This document shows, piece by piece, positions 62,109 to 64,000 of a stretch of DNA of 64,000 nucleotides (position 1 is the first letter of the stretch; every line of letters begins with the position of its first letter). The stretch covers positions 389,785 through 453,784 of the forward strand of contig NZ_RYYV01000002.1 of NCBI RefSeq assembly GCF_003977665.1, read 5' to 3'. The DNA comes from Dyella choica. GTDB lineage: Bacteria > Pseudomonadota > Gammaproteobacteria > Xanthomonadales > Rhodanobacteraceae. The position numbers were made by a program, and so were the translations under genes. The notes below the pieces were generated by a model that was given only the letters and a program-made list of their open reading frames with translations, was not told the origin of the DNA and made no database searches.

Positions 62109-62760
62109 CTTCTCCCCTGCCCTGATCATCACCGTCGTCGTAGCCCTGGCACTGGCGCCGTTCGTGGCAGTGATGGTCACCTCGTTCACCAAGATCGTGG
62201 TCGTGCTTAGCCTGTTGCGCAACGCGCTGGGACTGCAGCAAGTGCCGCCCAATGTGGTGCTCAACGGCCTCGCAATCATTCTTTCGGTGTACGTGATGAA
62301 CCCGGTAATCATGGACACCTACCAGAGCGTGCAGACACAAATGGGCACGCAGCCGGCTGGCCCCATGAACATGGACAAACTGAGCGCGGTGGTGCAGTCA
62401 GGCAAGGAGCCGTTGCGGCAATTCCTGATCAAGCATAGCCATCTGACCGAACGCAATTTCTTCCTGCAAAGTGCGAAGCGGCTGTTGCCGCCGGAGCGGC
62501 AGAAGGAACTGAGCGCCGACGACTTCATCGTGATCATGCCGGCGTTCACCGTGAGCGAATTGACGCAGGCGTTCCAGATCGGCTTCCTGCTGTTCCTGCC
62601 GTTTCTGGTGATCGACCTGGTGGTGGCCAACATCCTGTTGGCGATGGGCATGATGATGCTCTCGCCCACCATGGTGTCGCTGCCCTTCAAGCTGCTGCTG
62701 TTCGTCCTGCTCAGCGGCTGGGCCAAGCTGATCCATGGCCTCGTGCTCACCTACCAATAG
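62095..62760 (+). CDS. sctR: T3SS export gate protein (HrcR/FliP family)
   Basis: The 221-residue membrane protein starts at GTG 62095 inside the sctQ end. It has the family motif VMVTSFTKIVVVLSLLRNAL near the N-terminus, then FIVIMPAFTVSELTQAFQIG and LVVANILLAMGMMMLSPTMV. SctR forms the pentameric core of the gate. It is directly followed by sctS and sctT, which are essential partners. Confidence 0.97.
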   Translation: MDFSSFSPALIITVVVALALAPFVAVMVTSFTKIVVVLSLLRNALGLQQVPPNVVLNGLAIILSVYVMNPVIMDTYQSVQTQMGTQPAGPMNMDKLSAVVQSGKEPLRQFLIKHSHLTERNFFLQSAKRLLPPERQKELSADDFIVIMPAFTVSELTQAFQIGFLLFLPFLVIDLVVANILLAMGMMMLSPTMVSLPFKLLLFVLLSGWAKLIHGLVLTYQ

Positions 62761-62769
62761 AGGCGGCGC

Positions 62770-63036
62770 ATGTACGATCAGGAAGTCCAGCTGGCACGCG
62801 AAGCTCTTTGGCTGGTGCTGGCCTTGTCGGCACCACCCATTTTTGCAGCCGCCATCGCCGGCCTGATCGTCGCGTTCCTGCAGGCGGCCACGCAGATCCA
62901 GGAGCAGACCCTGCCCTATGCGGTGAAATTCATCGTGGTGGTGCTGGCCTTGCTGGCGACGGCGGCGATGCTCGGCGGCACCTTGTACAAGTTTGCCGAC
63001 CGGCTGTTTACCGACTTTCCCGGCATGCTGCGCTGA
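62770..63036 (+). CDS. sctS: T3SS export gate protein (HrcS/FliQ family)
   Basis: The 88-residue protein has two membrane helices (LVLALSAPPIFAAAIAGLIV; FIVVVLALLATAAMLGGTLY) and the conserved AFLQAATQIQEQTLPYAVKF. It completes the gate around SctR. It starts nine bases after sctR with a purine-rich AGGCGG before the ATG. Confidence 0.97.
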   Translation: MYDQEVQLAREALWLVLALSAPPIFAAAIAGLIVAFLQAATQIQEQTLPYAVKFIVVVLALLATAAMLGGTLYKFADRLFTDFPGMLR

Positions 63037-63046
63037 GCGCCCGCCG

Positions 63047-63838
63047 ATGGCTCCTTTCCCGGTCGAGTATCTGGGCAATCAGCTCAATGGCATCGCGCTG
63101 ACCTTGCCGCGCATCGTCGCGGCGTTCCTGGTGCTGCCGTTGATGACCTCGGAGACGATGCCGTCCCTGGTGCGCAACAGCTTCTACGTAAGCCTGGCCA
63201 TCCTGGTCTATCCGCTGGCGGCAGCCGCCAATCCAAGCGCCACGATCATGCAGGGAGCCACCTGGGTGATGGTGCTCGGCAAGGAAATCTTCGTAGGTCT
63301 GCTGATCGGCTTCTGCTACGGCACGGTGTTCTGGGCGCTGGGCGCCGCCGGCAGCGTGATCGACACCAAGGCAGGCACGTCGATGTCGATGGAAATGGAC
63401 CCGCTCGCCGGCCAGCAGAACACCCTTACCGGCGTCTTCCTGATGCAGGTGGCGACCTGGCTGTTCATGGTCAGCGGCGCCTTCATGGTATTTCTGGATC
63501 TGCTGATGTCCAGCTATGCGATCTGGCCGGTGGCCAGTCTGCTGCCGCCCTTGCGTCCGGGCGGCATGGCGTTTTTCGTCGGGCAGTTCAACTATTTGAT
63601 GACGGCGGTGCTGGTGTTCTCGGCGCCGGCCCTGGTCGTGATGTCCCTGGTCGATATTGCCTTGGGCCTGGTCAACCGTTATGCGCAACAGCTGAATGTT
63701 TTTTCGCTGGCGATGCCGATCAAGTCGTGGCTGTCCAGCTGGGTATTGCTGCTGGCGCTGGGGGCGATGATCGAGGTGGTGATGCGCAAGCTGTATGAGA
63801 ACCGCGATTTGCTGGTAGCGCTGAAGCGCATTTTGTAG
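63047..63838 (+). CDS. sctT: T3SS export gate protein (HrcT/FliR family)
   Basis: The 263-residue protein from ATG 63047 has six to eight membrane segments and the motifs LTLPRIVAAFLVLPLMTSET, KEIFVGLLIGFCYGTVFWAL and IDTKAGTSMSMEMDPLAGQQ. It ends MIEVVMRKLYENRDLLVALK. The longer frame from 62993 overlaps sctS and is rejected. In most operons sctU follows directly, but here only repeats and non-coding DNA lie between 63839 and 64000. Confidence 0.96.
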   Translation: MAPFPVEYLGNQLNGIALTLPRIVAAFLVLPLMTSETMPSLVRNSFYVSLAILVYPLAAAANPSATIMQGATWVMVLGKEIFVGLLIGFCYGTVFWALGAAGSVIDTKAGTSMSMEMDPLAGQQNTLTGVFLMQVATWLFMVSGAFMVFLDLLMSSYAIWPVASLLPPLRPGGMAFFVGQFNYLMTAVLVFSAPALVVMSLVDIALGLVNRYAQQLNVFSLAMPIKSWLSSWVLLLALGAMIEVVMRKLYENRDLLVALKRIL

Positions 63839-63946
63839 GTTTGGGTGCAAACCCCAACGGCACCGTTTTTCGTCTTCGCACGGTTGCTACATGTCGCTGA
63901 TGGATGCATTGCCTGCGGCGCTTTCGGTCCCTAAAGGGCCCGAGTC

Positions 63947-63974
63947 ACTTTTCTTTGCTGGCCCAAAGAAAAGT
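63947..63974. repeat. Inverted repeat after sctT
   Basis: ACTTTTCTTTG and CAAAGAAAAGT form perfect 11-bp arms around CTGGCC. It lies after the sctT operon end and can serve as a transcription terminator. Similar GAGTCACTTTTCTTTG stretches look like a dispersed element in related genomes, from memory only. No gene is supported in 63839-64000. Confidence 0.65.
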
Positions 63975-64000
63975 AACGGCGGTCTCTAAACTCAAGTGCA

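Overview
The window is high-GC proteobacterial DNA, mostly gene-dense. The combination of protein families fits a gammaproteobacterium of the Xanthomonadales, with Rhodanobacteraceae (Dyella-like) as the best guess. That guess rests on family resemblance only. No rRNA, tRNA, integrase, transposase or CRISPR array was seen.

Region 1 (1-19323, all minus strand) is a complete-looking extracellular contractile injection system (eCIS; PVC/Afp/MAC family). Transcription order is cap protein (DUF4255), an unknown protein, sheath, two tube proteins, a small DUF5908 protein, LysM tube-baseplate adaptor, VgrG-like spike, PAAR tip, gp25 wedge, a giant J-type baseplate protein, a possible fibre protein, a second large baseplate protein, tape measure and AAA+ ATPase. 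The last gene, cut by the left edge, encodes an exported protein with a putative-Ig domain, a Pro-rich linker and the start of a GH18-like fold. A sensorless NarL-type two-component pair (19679-21078) lies just upstream on the same strand.

Region 2 (21924-27321) is a virulence-like island with patches of low GC. It holds a secreted protein of unknown function, a secreted chorismate mutase and what reads as a new pertussis-like AB toxin. One ADP-ribosyltransferase A subunit is preceded by four different small secreted proteins that look like B subunits. The order B-B-B-B-A-chorismate mutase on one strand suggests a single operon.

Region 3 (27650-42194) carries a heavy-metal RND efflux operon, a BvgS/EvgS-like hybrid histidine kinase, a tiny-peptide/small-protein pair, an EnvZ/OmpR-type two-component system, a LysE-family exporter and an AraC-family regulator.

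Region 4 (42293-63838) is a non-flagellar type III secretion locus. A dense array of hairpins precedes a 1009-residue LysM protein that may be a secreted T3SS protein. A long minus-strand operon then runs sctV-sctC-sctD-small secreted protein-sctI-sctJ-sctK-sctL-sctN-sctO-sctP-LysM protein. A plus-strand operon couples a FixL/FixJ-like two-component pair to sctQ-R-S-T. A FliO-like protein, normally flagellar, sits between the two operons. sctU is not in the window. Three copies of one palindromic intergenic repeat (19571, 23120, 45675) tie the regions together as chromosomal DNA of one genome.
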